A stretch of DNA of 64,000 nt from CAVPJC01 sp963705155 (lineage in GTDB: Bacteria > Chloroflexota > Anaerolineae > Anaerolineales > UBA4823). Under the pieces are notes generated by a model that did not search any database, was not told where the DNA came from, and worked only from the letters and a program-made list of their open reading frames with translations. The position numbers and the translations under genes are program-made. The stretch lies in the NCBI GenBank assembly GCA_963705155.1, contig CAVPJC010000007.1, positions 52,447 to 116,446 of the forward strand, in the 5' to 3' direction. Below, in pieces: positions 26,233 to 37,500 of this stretch; position 1 is the stretch's first letter; the number at the start of each line of letters is the position of its first letter.

Positions 26233-28293
26233 TTAGTACACATCATTGACGGTATTGTACACGTTGAACTTGCCGGTGGGGGTGACCAGGTCTTTGATGC
26301 GGGCAATTTCTTCCAGCGTGGCGTCATCGTAGATGACGATTTCGCCGATCTCGCCGGGTTTATCGGCGTCGCCCCAGATGCTGACCCACACCTCGGTGCC
26401 CTGCTTGTTGTACTCAAAGTGCACGGCCCGCCCGTAACTGGCGGCCTCCCAGCACTTGTGAACTTGCTCGGGTCGGCTTTGGCGACCACGCAGATCGTGC
26501 GCGACAGCACCGGGTCGGGGTTGAGCGTCATATCCACCCAGATCCACTGGCTGTTGGGGTGGGTCTTGATGAACAGGCTGCCTGAGCCGGGCAGCGGTGT
26601 GATGCGCACCGCTTTCCAGGCCTTGTCCGGGGTGCCCTTCCGGGTCGGTGCCGATCGAAACCATCGCAGGCCTCGCCCAGGTGGGAGGTGCTCCAGACCG
26701 GGCCGAACTGCGGGTCGATCCAGTTGGCGCCGCGCCCGGGGTGCGGCACGGCGGGCGTATCCACCAGGGCCTCCAGCTTGCCTTCCTGCGCATCGACCAC
26801 CGCGATCTTGTTGGACTGGTTGGCCGCCACCAGGAAGTAGCGCTTGGTGGAATCCAGGCCGCCGTCGTGCAGGAAGCGCGCGGCTTCGATCATCTTGATG
26901 GATGGGGTTGTTGGGGTCGGTGTAATTCACAATCCAGATCAGCCCGGTTTCCTTGACGTTGACGATCCACTCCGGCTTGAAGTGCGAGGCCAGGATGCTG
27001 GCCACGCGCGGCTCGGGGTGGTATTCTTCGGTATCGAAGGTGTAGCTGCGGCGTGCTGACGACTTTGAACGGCTCGAGGGTCTGCCCGTCGAGGATGGCA
27101 AAATGCGGCGGCCAGTAGCAGCCAACGATGGCGTACTTATCGGTGAAATCGCCCAGCTCGCCCTCGTATTTGCTCACTTCCACCGAGCGGGCGTCGTAGC
27201 AGGTCTGGACTTCGGCCACTTTGGTCGGGTATTTCCATCCACAGGTCGATCATCGCCAGCTTGCCGTCCCGGCCGATGACGTAGGCATAGCGCCCGGTGG
27301 CCGACATGCGCGTGATGTGCACGGCATAGCCGCTGTCTACAGTGGTGACGATCTCGTGGGTGTCGCCGTCGATGATGGCCACCTGCCCGGCATCGCGCAG
27401 GGTGACGATGAAGTAGTTCTGCCAGTCGCGCTTGGTCTGCGGCTGCGGTGGGGCGCTGGTCGGGCGGGATGATCAGCTTCCAGGTGGCCTTCATTTGCTC
27501 CAGTGAATCTCGGGCGGGGTGGGCGGTTCAATCTGCAGGAACTTCGGCCATCGTCTCGGTCTGGGCCTGGGTCATAAAGCCCTGCTTGCCCCAATCGGGC
27601 ATGCCGCGCGGTGGTGCCGTTGAAGATGATGGCTGCCAGGCCGAGCGTGCCTTTGGGCGTGGTTAGTCGGGGGTCAGGGCCGGGCCGGTGGCGCCCTTGC
27701 GCAGCGTGCCGTGGCAGCCCGCGCAGCGCTCAAAATAGGTTTGCTTGGCCCAGGTGAAGTCTGTCTTGTTCAGGCCGGGGCGGGTTCCCGCCACAACTGC
27801 CCCGGCGGCGGGCATTTCGGCGGCGCTCTCGGGCAGCCTGGCCATATAGCCGATGACGGCGTCCAGCTCGGCGTCGCTGAGGGCGTCCGCCAGGGTGGCG
27901 GGCATCAGGTTTTTGGCGCAAGGCGCCCCGGCGCAGTCGGGCGAGGTGTAGGCTTCGGCTTTTCGATGGATCTCACGCAGGTAAGCGGTTACGTCTTTGG
28001 CTTTGCCGGTGTATTCGCCGCTTTCCAGGCGGGCAGCGATCACGGCAGGGATTTTGGATAGATCGGGGCCGATCGTGCCCACCGCCCCGGCAATACCGGG
28101 GATGGTGTGGCAGGCGCCGCAGCCGCCCTTCTGAAAGGCCTGGGCGGCGATCTCAGCGTCGTACAGGCCGGGGCCGGGTCCGGCGCCGGGTCCGGCGCCG
28201 GGTCCGGCTTTCTTCCTTTTTGCCGGGCAGCACGCAGGCCGCCAGCAGGGCAGCCAGCACTAAAAATAATAAACCCAATTTAATGAATTTCAT
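26233..28293 (-). CDS. nirS: Cytochrome cd1-type nitrite reductase with two c-haem motifs (many frameshifts)
   Basis: This is a periplasm-facing nitrite reductase (nitrite to nitric oxide). The start MKFIKLGLLFLVLAALLAAC is a lipoprotein signal, so the enzyme would be membrane-anchored. A Gly/Pro/Ala linker encoded by 12-base repeats precedes a first cytochrome c domain (KGGCGACHTIPGIAG), then a second (YFERCAGCHGTLRKGATGPA). The d1 beta-propeller follows: QVAIIDGDTHEIVTTVDSGY, GRYAYVIGRDGKLAMIDLW, VGCYWPPHFAILDGQTLEPF. The two distal histidines of the d1 pocket are kept in ARFLHDGG and PHPGRGANWIDP. It ends NVYNTVNDVY. Roughly ten single-base shifts interrupt it. Canonical NirS has one c domain. 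No haem d1 biosynthesis genes are adjacent. Confidence 0.8.
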
Positions 28294-28400
28294 GGTTTCT
28301 CCTCAATTAAAAGACCCTTTTTCTGGCGAAGGCGGAGCCGATTGGGATGAGGATACCAGAGGCTGGAGATTTGTCTTTGCGCCGGCGCAAAGATGAAAAG

Positions 28401-28466
28401 AAAACCACAGATGAGCACAGATGAAAAGATAAACCACAGATGGGCACGGATGAACACAGATAAAAA
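28401..28466. repeat. Dispersed repeat (family B, CACAGATG type)
   Basis: AACCACAGATGAGCACAGATG and AAACCACAGATGGGCACGGA, then TGAACACAGAT: two tandem units between the nitrite reductase start and the glycosyltransferase end. The same wording recurs at 43862 and 44956. Confidence 0.65.
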
Positions 28467-28588
28467 ATTCAGAACAACACTGCCGGATTGGGGCAGTATT
28501 ACGATACCCGATTGCTTGCATTAGCGGCTGGGGAGAGGCCGGCTTTGTGGGCCGAGCAGGTTCACGGGTCTTGCGGCGCGGCAAGTGA

Positions 28589-29823
28589 TTAGACCCGGCG
28601 GATGTTATCCTGCATCCGTTCGATGATCGGATGGCGTTTCCGATGCCGTCTTCGGCCTGGATTTTGCGCCCCAGGGCAGCTCGCGGCGATTCATGTCAGC
28701 ATCGCTGGCGCCGAGCAGGATGGCGTCCCTCAGGCGTTCGACGGTAAGCGCCGCGTAACGGGATGGGTCTGGGGCCAGCGCCGGTGCGGGCGATGCAGTC
28801 GCCCCAGTAGAACTGGTCAAAAACGAACGGGACTGCCATGGATGGAACCCCGGCGCGCAGGGCGTGCGCCGTGGTGCCGGAGCCGCCGTGATGGATCACC
28901 ATCGCCATCCGCGGGAACAACCAGCCGTAGGGGGCCGAATGGATGGCGAATACCGTGTCCGGCAGATCCAGATTTCCAATCCCGCCCCATCCTGTGTGCA
29001 GGATGCCGCGCCTGCCGCTTTGCCGCAGAGCTTCCAGGACGATGTGCGTCGTTTTACGTGGATCACGCACCGGCATGCTGCCGAAGCCAATAAATACCGG
29101 CGGGCTGCCGGCTTCCAGGAAGGCCTGCAGATCTGCGGGTGGCTGCCAGGTGCGCTCTCCGGGAAACCAGTAGCCGGTGATGTGGATATGCTCGCCCCAG
29201 TCGGAGGGCCGCTGGACAACGGAAGGGCTGAACCCATTTAAGATGGGCATCTGAGGCGTGCCCAACCGGTCGAAATAGTCGTGGAGCGGCAAAGGCGGCA
29301 GCTGCAGGCTGGTTTTGCGCCAGCGGTTGATCACCGGGCGGAACATTTGCCAGACGATTTGCTCGCCAAGAGCATAGGTAGCCCGGTTGTAAGCCGCCAG
29401 CCTGAGGTCGGGGAAACCCATCAAAGGAAATGCACCTGTCCGGTGCAGCGGGATCACCGCCGCCAGCAGCATGGGAATACCCGCTTTTTGCGCCAGGTCG
29501 TATCCGTACAACCCTGCCGGGAGCTGGTTGATGATCAGATCGGTTTCAAGGAGCTGCGGCGCCGACAGATCGCGCCCGTACCCTGCCGCCAGCGAGCTGA
29601 AGCTGCGCACCAGGGCGAGCGTGCTGGCGCCGGCATTGACGACCAGGTTTTGGGCGTTGCCGCGGATGGGATGAAAATCGAGACCGCATTCGGCAGCCAG
29701 CGAATCAAAGTTCTCGAAGGTAACCAGCCGCACCTGGTGTCCGCCGGCTATCAGCCCTTCACCCAGGTTGGCGTAAGGCTGAACATCGCCTCGTGACCCC
29801 AACGCAAGAATCGTGATGTGCAT
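28589..29823 (-). CDS. UGT-type (GT1) glycosyltransferase (3' frameshifts)
   Basis: About 410 residues. The GT-B N-lobe starts MHITILALGSRGDVQPYANL, the signature of the macrolide/sterol/vancomycin glycosyltransferase group, and holds GHQVRLVTFENFDSLAAECG. The C-lobe has PPVFIGFGSMPVRDP and the sugar-nucleotide site AMVIHHGGSGTTAHALRAGV followed by PFVFDQFYWGD. Near 28780 the frame shifts and reading resumes ALTVERLRDAILLGASDADM; a second shift near 28630 gives IERMQDNIRRV and the stop at 28589. The acceptor may be a lipid or sterol-like molecule (family inference). It starts six bases after the membrane gene upstream. Confidence 0.8.
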
Positions 29824-29829
29824 CCGAGT

Positions 29830-30852
29830 TTATTGGGTCGCGCTACCCGCCCCACCGCCGTTCAGCCGGTTTTTCAGGTTGCGAAGGCTCTCGATCTGGG
29901 CGGCGCAGATGGGGGGCAGGTCGGGCAGCTGGCCTTGTGCTTTAATGATTGGGCCGGTGAAATCCGGGCTGCTCCAATGCTCACGATCCACATAGCCCAG
30001 GCGATACGCATCACCGTTGCTGTCATAACACCAATCCTGGCCGTAGATGACCACCGGGTGAGGCAGCGGTGTCTGGTACCAGGAATTGAGCTGGCGCAAG
30101 TCTTGAGGGTACCGGCCTGTGCGGGCGTGGTAGGTTTCCAGGGCATGGATCACCCGGGCTGCGTGGGTTTCGGTCACCTGGCGGAAGCTGGCCCGCTGGG
30201 CGCCGGCATAGACGGTGAGCAGCATGGCCGGGATGACCAGGGCGTAAACGATGGTCGCAATGACCTGCCGGTGCTGGCTGAAGAGCAGGACGTCGACGGC
30301 GGTCAGCACGGCCAAAAAGGGGACGATCAACCATAAAAAGTCGAGCGAATTGGTGGTATCGTCCCACACGATGAGCCAGTAGATGTTGATCAGCACCTTG
30401 GCGATCAACAGCCCCCCCAGCATCAAGGCCAACCAGCCGAGCCAATAGCCCTGCGTGCGCGGGCCAGGCCGCCCGATTTCAGTTTTGCGTTGTTCTCCAA
30501 GCTGGTGCAGGCCGCTGTCGAGCAGCAGGGCCGCCGCAATGATGGCCAAAGAAGGCATGCAAAAGATCAGGAGGCCCTGGATATCATCCAGCCAGGTGTG
30601 GTTGGGGAAGTTTTCCACCAGCATGGCGGTGGGTGGGAGCAGTCCTGCGAGCACGAGCAGCCCGGCGGCGATCCGGGCGGCGATGCTCATCCGCCTGGAG
30701 GCCCACATCAGGACGAGAGCCAGCAGCCAGACGGAAAGAGCAATGGCGACAACGTTCCAGGAAGAACTCCCGACACCCAGGAAACGGATCAGCAGCCAGG
30801 CGGGAATCAACAGGAGCATGGCGGATAGTGTAATCAGGATGGCCTTTTTCAT
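29830..30852 (-). CDS. Polytopic membrane protein with pilin-like C-terminal motif
   Basis: About 340 residues; ATG 30852 is preferred because GAGG lies eight bases before it. At least seven helices alternate with short loops. The extracytoplasmic end has THAARVIHALETYHARTGRY and PQDLRQLNSWYQTPLPHPVV, which resembles the start of the globular part of GspG/pilin-like proteins, followed by QDWCYDSNGDAYRLGYVDRE. It ends six bases before the glycosyltransferase ATG, so the two are an operon. Function unknown; perhaps export or display of the glycosylated product. Confidence 0.6.
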   Translation of the reverse strand: MKKAILITLSAMLLLIPAWLLIRFLGVGSSSWNVVAIALSVWLLALVLMWASRRMSIAARIAAGLLVLAGLLPPTAMLVENFPNHTWLDDIQGLLIFCMPSLAIIAAALLLDSGLHQLGEQRKTEIGRPGPRTQGYWLGWLALMLGGLLIAKVLINIYWLIVWDDTTNSLDFLWLIVPFLAVLTAVDVLLFSQHRQVIATIVYALVIPAMLLTVYAGAQRASFRQVTETHAARVIHALETYHARTGRYPQDLRQLNSWYQTPLPHPVVIYGQDWCYDSNGDAYRLGYVDREHWSSPDFTGPIIKAQGQLPDLPPICAAQIESLRNLKNRLNGGGAGSATQ

Positions 30853-30993
30853 GGCTGAGAACCTCATAAAACGATTTCTCGGGCCGTGGGCGCGCCCCGT
30901 TGTGTCTGTTCGATTGACCTGGTGAGCATAGCATACCCTTGTAAATCGGTCAATACCGGTTCGGGCTGTGACGTTTGGACAAATGCTCCATGG

Positions 30994-31290
30994 AAAAAGA
31001 TGATCTGCGTCACTTCACACGGCGGCGATTAGTCTGCGGCCTCTTACCTGCACGCCCTTGATTTCGTGGAACCGTATTTACGCGCCATCTTCAATTTTGC
31101 AGGGATCACAAACATTCACTTTATCAATGCGCAACCCATGGACCTCTCTCATGCGATGAGAAGAACAGCCATCCTGGACGCGATTGAGGAAGCGCGCGAG
31201 CTGGTAAAAGGCAACGACCTGGTAGATCTTGAACCGGTCGGACCGGTAGAATTCCTGGAGGGGGTAAAACCGCCTGTTTTATTGGAATAA
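30994..31290 (+). pseudogene. Fragment of FMN-dependent azoreductase
   Basis: KMICVTSHGGD, then after one shift SAASYLHALDFVEPYLRAIF and GITNIHFINAQPMDLSHAMR match the C-terminal half of AzoR-type NADH azoreductases (the FEPYLR turn and the flavin-side loop). The N-terminal half with the FMN phosphate loop is absent, and unrelated sequence lies upstream. This is a true truncation, unlike the homopolymer shifts elsewhere. Confidence 0.6.
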
Positions 31291-31594
31291 CACCATCTCA
31301 AATTAATGTGGGACTGGGTGAAGAAAGTGTATCGGCTTATCCCGGGTGAACTACAAAACCACCAAGGCACCAGGGCGCCAAGGTGAGGGAAGGAAGGGCT
31401 ATCTACGAACAGGACACAAAAGCACGAATGGGCGGGCTCAACTGCGAACAGGAGGAGAAACCACGATTGATAAGCAGACGGGCGGAGCCGCGGCTGACGG
31501 AGAATCAGGCGCGGTTTCCCAACAATCCCCGGCAGGCAGCGGTGTACTGCACACCTGCCGGGGATTCGAACCAGTAAAAAATCTCTGGCCGGTT
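31291..31594. other. Intergenic region with family B-like repeat
   Basis: No supported gene. At 31354-31383 lies CAAAACCACCAAGGCACCAG followed by GGCGCCAAGG, a short-period repeat typical of bacterial gaps here. Confidence 0.5.
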
Positions 31595-34500
31595 CTATCT
31601 GTAGTGGATCACCATGTTACCGTCGCCCAGCCTCGTGACCGGAACGCTCTTGTAGAGCAGCGCGTTTTTGTCCCAGACACTCAGCTCAATTGAATCGTAG
31701 CCGGCGCCGGAACTCAAATTCGTGTCCACCGCCCTGGCCCAGAAGGTGGCGTTGCCCTGGCTGAAGAGCTGAACGCCATCACTGGCACGGTTGATCTGGA
31801 TGGTGCACTTGCCCTGCAGGGTAGCCGCCATCGGGTAGGTGTTTCCGCTGAAGGAGAGAGCATCGATGACGTTGCTCTTGATGATGAAGTCAGCCAGGAC
31901 GCCGTTGTACATGCCGCGGTAGACGTAAACCAGCTGCCCTTTGGGCACGCCTTTATTGTTGAAGCGGGCATTGAAGCCAAAGTTGGCTTTTTTGCCGTTC
32001 GGGTCGATGATCCAGCCGCCGCCGGTGGCAAACTGTCCGACGTTATTGTAAAAGGCGATGCTGCCGGGTTGAGCGAAATCGGCCTGGTACCATGCATTGA
32101 CGCCGCCTGTGGCTGAGGCTGCCAGCCTGGCGATGACGCAGTAGCTTGCCTCGCTGGATGAGCTGAAGATGGTGGTGGCGGACCCGATGCCGTCACCAAA
32201 TACGCCGGTATCGTACACCCGGGCATAGCGTGTGGTGGGAGTGCCGGTTCCGCAGCTGCCCGCCGGGTAGATGTCGAAGGCAATCCACATTTTGGTGATG
32301 TCACCCAGCGTGGCGCCGGGGGCGGTCTCTGGACGGTCGCCAGCATACCCGGCTGCGGCGCTGTCCCAGACGGTTGCAACCAGGCTCAGGTTGGTGCCGG
32401 TGCGTCCGATGCTGTCGCCGCTGTACTCAATGGTTGCGTCTTCACGCAGGATTTGGAATGGATCGCTGTCGCTGCTGCCGATGTAGAGAGTGTCGCCTGC
32501 GAAATTGGAGGCAACCGTTGTAGCAGCGGCTGACTGGGTCAGGAACAGGGTATTTTGAGCCAGGCCGGATGTGTTGGTCGCCGCGGATGTGGACTGAGCC
32601 CCGAGCACGAACGAAATCGTCTTCACTGCCAGGGGCGCACCCTGGAGCGAACCGCCGCCATTGTCGGTCAGCGTGGCGATGAGGCTGACGGCATCGCTGT
32701 ACTGGCCGGAAGCGTCCCCGCTGTAGACCAGTTTTGTGGGCCGCCTGCCAACAGTGACGGTGATCTGTTCCTCATCGTAAAGGTTCGGTGCGCCGTTATC
32801 GGTGACACGCACGGTGAAGGTTGCCGAACCGATCTGGGCGGAGGTGGGCGTCCAGGTGAAGACGCCGCCGGAAGTGATCGCCGCGCCTGCGGGAGCGCCG
32901 ATCAGGCTGAAGGTGAGGGTATTGGCGGGCAGGTCATGATCCGTGGCGGCGGCGGTGAAGGTGAGCAGGTTGCCCCACAGGGTTGTCTTGCTGCCGATGG
33001 GGGTCAGGACGGGGGCGACGTTGACTTCATTGACGGTGACGGTGATGGTCTCGCAGGTGGAGAGAGCGCCGTCGCTGACGCAGACATGCGAAGGTGTAGC
33101 TGCCAGGCCCCTGGGCCTCGGTGGGCGTCCAGGTGAAGGCGCCGGCAGGTGTGATCGAAGCGCCGGCGGGAGCGCCGGTCAGGCTGAAGGTCAGCAGTTG
33201 AGCCGGGATATCGTGGTCTGTCGCTGTGGCGGTGAAGGAGAGCGTGGTCTCTTCGTTGACACGGCTTGTTCCCGACCGGGCCGAGCACCGGGGCGACGTT
33301 GACTTCGGCCACGGTGACGGTGATGGCCTCGCAGACGGGGAGGGCGACAGCGTCAGAGACGCAGACATCGAAGGTGTAGCTGCCAGGCCCCTGGGCCTCG
33401 GTGGGCGTCCAGGAGAAGGCGCCGGCAGGTGTGATGGCAGCGCCGGCAGGAGCGCCGGTCAGGCTGAAGGTCAGCAGTTGAGCCGGGATGTCGTGGTCGG
33501 TGGCAGTGGCGGTGAAGGAGAGCGTGGTCTCTTCGTTGACCGACTTGTTCCCGACGCGCCGAGCACCGGGGCGACGTTGACTTCGGCCACGCTGACGGTG
33601 ATGGCCTCGCAGACGGGGAGGGCGACAGCGTCGGAGACGCAGACATCGAAGGTGTAGCTTCCAGGCCCCTGGGCCTCGGTGGGCGTCCAGGTGAAGATCA
33701 CCGCCGGAGCGTGATGGCCGCGCCGGCGGGGGCGCCGATCAGGCTGAAGGTCAGGGTTTGGGCCGGGAGGTCGTGGTCGGTGGCGGTGGCAGTGAAGGTG
33801 AGCGTGGTCTCTTCGTCGATCGCTTGTCGCCGATGGCGCCGAGCACCGGGGCGACGTTGACTTCGCTGACGGTGACGGTGATGGTCTCGGAGATCGGGGT
33901 AGGTCGACAGTCGTCGGAGACGCAGACGGTGAAGGTGTAGGCTGCCAGGCGCCCTGGGCCTCGGTGGGCGTCCAGGTGAAGACGCCGGCGGCGGTGATGG
34001 CAGGCGCCGGCAGGCTCACCGACCAGGCTGAAGGTCAGGGTCTGGGCCGGGATGTCGTGATCGGTGGCAGTGGCGGTGAAGGTAGAGCGTGGCCAGTTCG
34101 TCAACCGACTTGTTGCCCGATCGCAGCCAGCACCGGGGCGACGTTGACTTCGGCTGACGGTGACGGTGATGGTCTCGGAGGTCGGTGAGAGCGCCGTCGG
34201 AGACGCGGACATCGAAGGTGTAGCTGCCAGGCCCTGGGCCTCGGTGGGCGTCCAGGTGAAGACGCCGCCGGCGGTGATGCAGGCGCCGGCAGGAGCGCCG
34301 ACCAGGCTGAAGGTCAGGGTCTGGGCCGGGCAGGTCGGCGTCGGTGGCGGTGGCGGTGAAGGTAGAGCGTCGTCTCTTCGTTGATCGTCTGGTCGCCGAT
34401 CGGCGCCGAGCACCGGGGCGACGTTGACTTCGTTGACGGTGACGGTGATGGTCTCGAAGTCAGTCAGGGCGCCGTCGGAGACGCGGACGGTCGAAGGTGT

Positions 34501-37500
34501 AGCTGCCGGCGCCCTGGGCCTCGGTGGGCGTCCAGGAGAAGACGCCGCCGGAGGTGATGCCAGCCGGCCGCTGCGGGCGCCGATCCAGGCTGAAGGTCAG
34601 GGTCTGGGCCGGGAGGTCGTGATCGGTGGCGGTGGCGGTGAAGGTGCAGGGCCGTCTCTCGTTAACAGTCTGGTGCCGATCGCGCCGAGCACCGGGGCGA
34701 CGTTGACTTCGGCCACGGTGACGGTGATGGTCTCGTAGTCGGTAGAGAGCGCCGTCGCTGACGCGGACATCGAAGGTGTAGCTGCCAGGGCCCTGGGCCT
34801 CGGTGGGCGTCCAGGTGAAGACGCCGGCAGGGTGATGTCAGCGCCGGCAGGCGCACCAACCAGGCTGAAGGTCAGGGTCTGGGCCGGGATGTCGTGATCG
34901 GTCGCCGTGGCGGTGAAGGTAAGCAGGGTCTCTTCGTCAACTGACTGGGGCTCGATCTCTGCCAGCACCGGGGCGACGTTGACTTCGGCCACGCTGACGG
35001 TGATGGTCTCGCAGTCGGAGAGAGCGCTGGCGTCATTGACGCAAACATCGAAGGTGTAGCTTCCGGCTCCCTGGTCTTCGGCAGGCGTCCAGGCGAAGGC
35101 GCCGCTGAGCGGGTCGATGCTCGCGTCGGTTGGAGCGCCGGCCAGGCCGAAGGTCAACGTGTCATCCGGAAGGTCGGGATCGGTGGCGGTGGCAGTGAAA
35201 GTGAGGGCTTTCTCCTCGTCGACGCTCTGGTTGCCGATCGGGTCGAGCACCGGCGGGTCATTGACGGGCAGGATATTGTAGGTGTTTTCACCGGACCGGC
35301 CGTTTGTATCGCTGGCGCGGATGATCACACCTGCGCCGGGGAGGCTGTCCACAGCCATGATGTCGAACGTGCCGCCGACCAGGGGCTTGATCTCATCGCC
35401 CGGCTCGCCGTAGATGCCGTCCCCATCTGCATCGAAGAGCAGCGTGGGCGAGGTGGAGCTCATCGTCAATCCGGTGGAAACCAGGCGCACCCAGGCCCAG
35501 CCAAAGTGCTGGTAGGTGATGCCGCAAGTGGCGCTGGCGTGGATATCGGCATCCAGCACGTAAAGGTTGAAGTTGCCGTCGGTGATGGTGACCGTGCCCA
35601 GGCTGTACTCGCGGAACTGCGTGCCGGTGAAGCAGCCGGGCAGCTCCACCGAGAGCGCCTTGGGATCGGCGGCGGTGAAGCCGTATTTATAGGTGAGCGG
35701 GGCGTTGTCATACAGGTTGGCGAAGATCTCGTATGTGCCGTTCGGCAGGCCGCCGGCGTAGAAGCGCATCACCGGCAGGCCGTAATTCTCCTCGTTCACG
35801 CCGGCAAAGACTGCCGGGAAAGGCCGGCTGGTGGGATAAGAGAACTCTGTCCAGGCGCCGTCGGTTTCAATCAGCTGTCCAGGGTCGCTCGTGGTGACCA
35901 GGATGGGCTCCTGATGGGCATCTTCCGCCAGGTTGATGATCAAATCAGCCTGAGCAACCGGCGCCAGGCGGATCCAGGCCCAGCCGTAGAAGTAGTTGGC
36001 GCCGCTGCTGTCGCCGTCGCCGGCCCACAGGTCGAAGCGGCCGTCGGTGACCGTGACCGTGCCCAGGAGCAACTCGGCAAACTGGATCGCTCCGCCTGCA
36101 CCGACGACGTTATCGACATAGTGGGCGCTGGCGAGGGCTTCGGCCAGCGTATAGCCGAAATAGTAGCGCGTCGGGTACGGCGTGTACAGGTTGGCGTACA
36201 CCTGGTAGGCGCCGTTGGGGATGCCGGTGGCGAAGAAGTGCATCGGCTGCAGGGCGTTGTTTTCCCACTCGTTGTGACCGGCGAAAAGGGCCGGGAAGGG
36301 CCGCCCACCCACGTTATAGAACTCGTCCCACTGCCCGTCGTGGTCGTTGAGCAGGGTTGGGTCGGTGAAGGTGGTGCGGACGGGGTCCTGGTGGGCGTCT
36401 TCCCACAGGTTGATGGTGAGACCCGGGTAGGCCGTCACGGTGACCTGGAAGGGTGCGTCTTCCAGTTGATCGTAAGACGCCGAAGTGACGGTGTAGAAGG
36501 GCGGCGCGGGCGGCGGGAGCTGCAAGTCGAAGGCATTGCTCTGCCCGGTCACAGCTCCATCGGCGGCGCTGACGATCACGCCGGACAGGGCTTCAGCAGA
36601 AACGATGGTGAGCGAGCCGTTCCACACCCCGTTGACGAAAGCGCCGGTCTGGACGGGCGAGAGCACGCCAGCCGAAACGCTCAGAGAGGCCGGGCCGGTG
36701 TAAGCGGTGAATGGGCTGCCGTTCGAACCCACTGCCGTGACGGTGACGGGGAAGGCCAGCCCGGCGGTCTGTGGACCGGGGATGGCGGCGATGGTGAAGT
36801 CGATCCAGCACGGGCGGCGCGGCGGCGGTGGTGAACGACCAGGTGTAATCGCCGTACATCGGGTTGCCAGCCAGGTCCATGACCCCGTAAGGCCCGCCCT
36901 TAACCACGGCTGTGTACACGGTGGAGAAAGCCATGGGGCCGGTGGGATCCAGCCGGGCGGTGTGGGTCGCCTGGTCGTAGCTGATGCTGGCCGGGACGAG
37001 GGCGCTGGCGGGATCGCGGAGCTCGAAGGTCAGGCTGCTGACGCTGGCGGGCTGAACGGCTTCGCTGAAGGTGGCTGTCAGGTCGGCCTCCGGCGCGACG
37101 TTCACCGCATCGGGCAGCGGCACAGTGGAGGCAACGCTGGGAGCGGTGACGTCGGTCTGGATCCGGGTTCTGAAGAGCACATCCACCCAGTAGTTGCTGG
37201 CGTTGTAGCTGCCGGTGGGGAAACCGCCGGGCGTGCCGTAGCGGTACATGCCGTTGGGGCCGCCCACCTCGCTGGTGGAAAAGGCGTACAGCGGCGGGTT
37301 ATCGCGCCCGGTGGTGAAGTAGGGCATCGTGCACGCCCAGCTGGTGTGGGTATGGTACGAGGCCACGTAAATCTGGTTGGCGAGAACCGGCACAGGTGTG
37401 TCAAACCGGGCGTTCTGCCAGCCCTGGGCCGTCTCGCCGGTGAAGGTGAGCGTTGCCAGGAGCGTGCCGTCCGAGGCCCACAGGTGGCCTGTGTGCTCAC

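Noticed and set aside
32745..35260. Regularly spaced repeats considered as a CRISPR array
   Set aside because: Units are ~280 bases, code for Ig-like domains and have no unique spacers.
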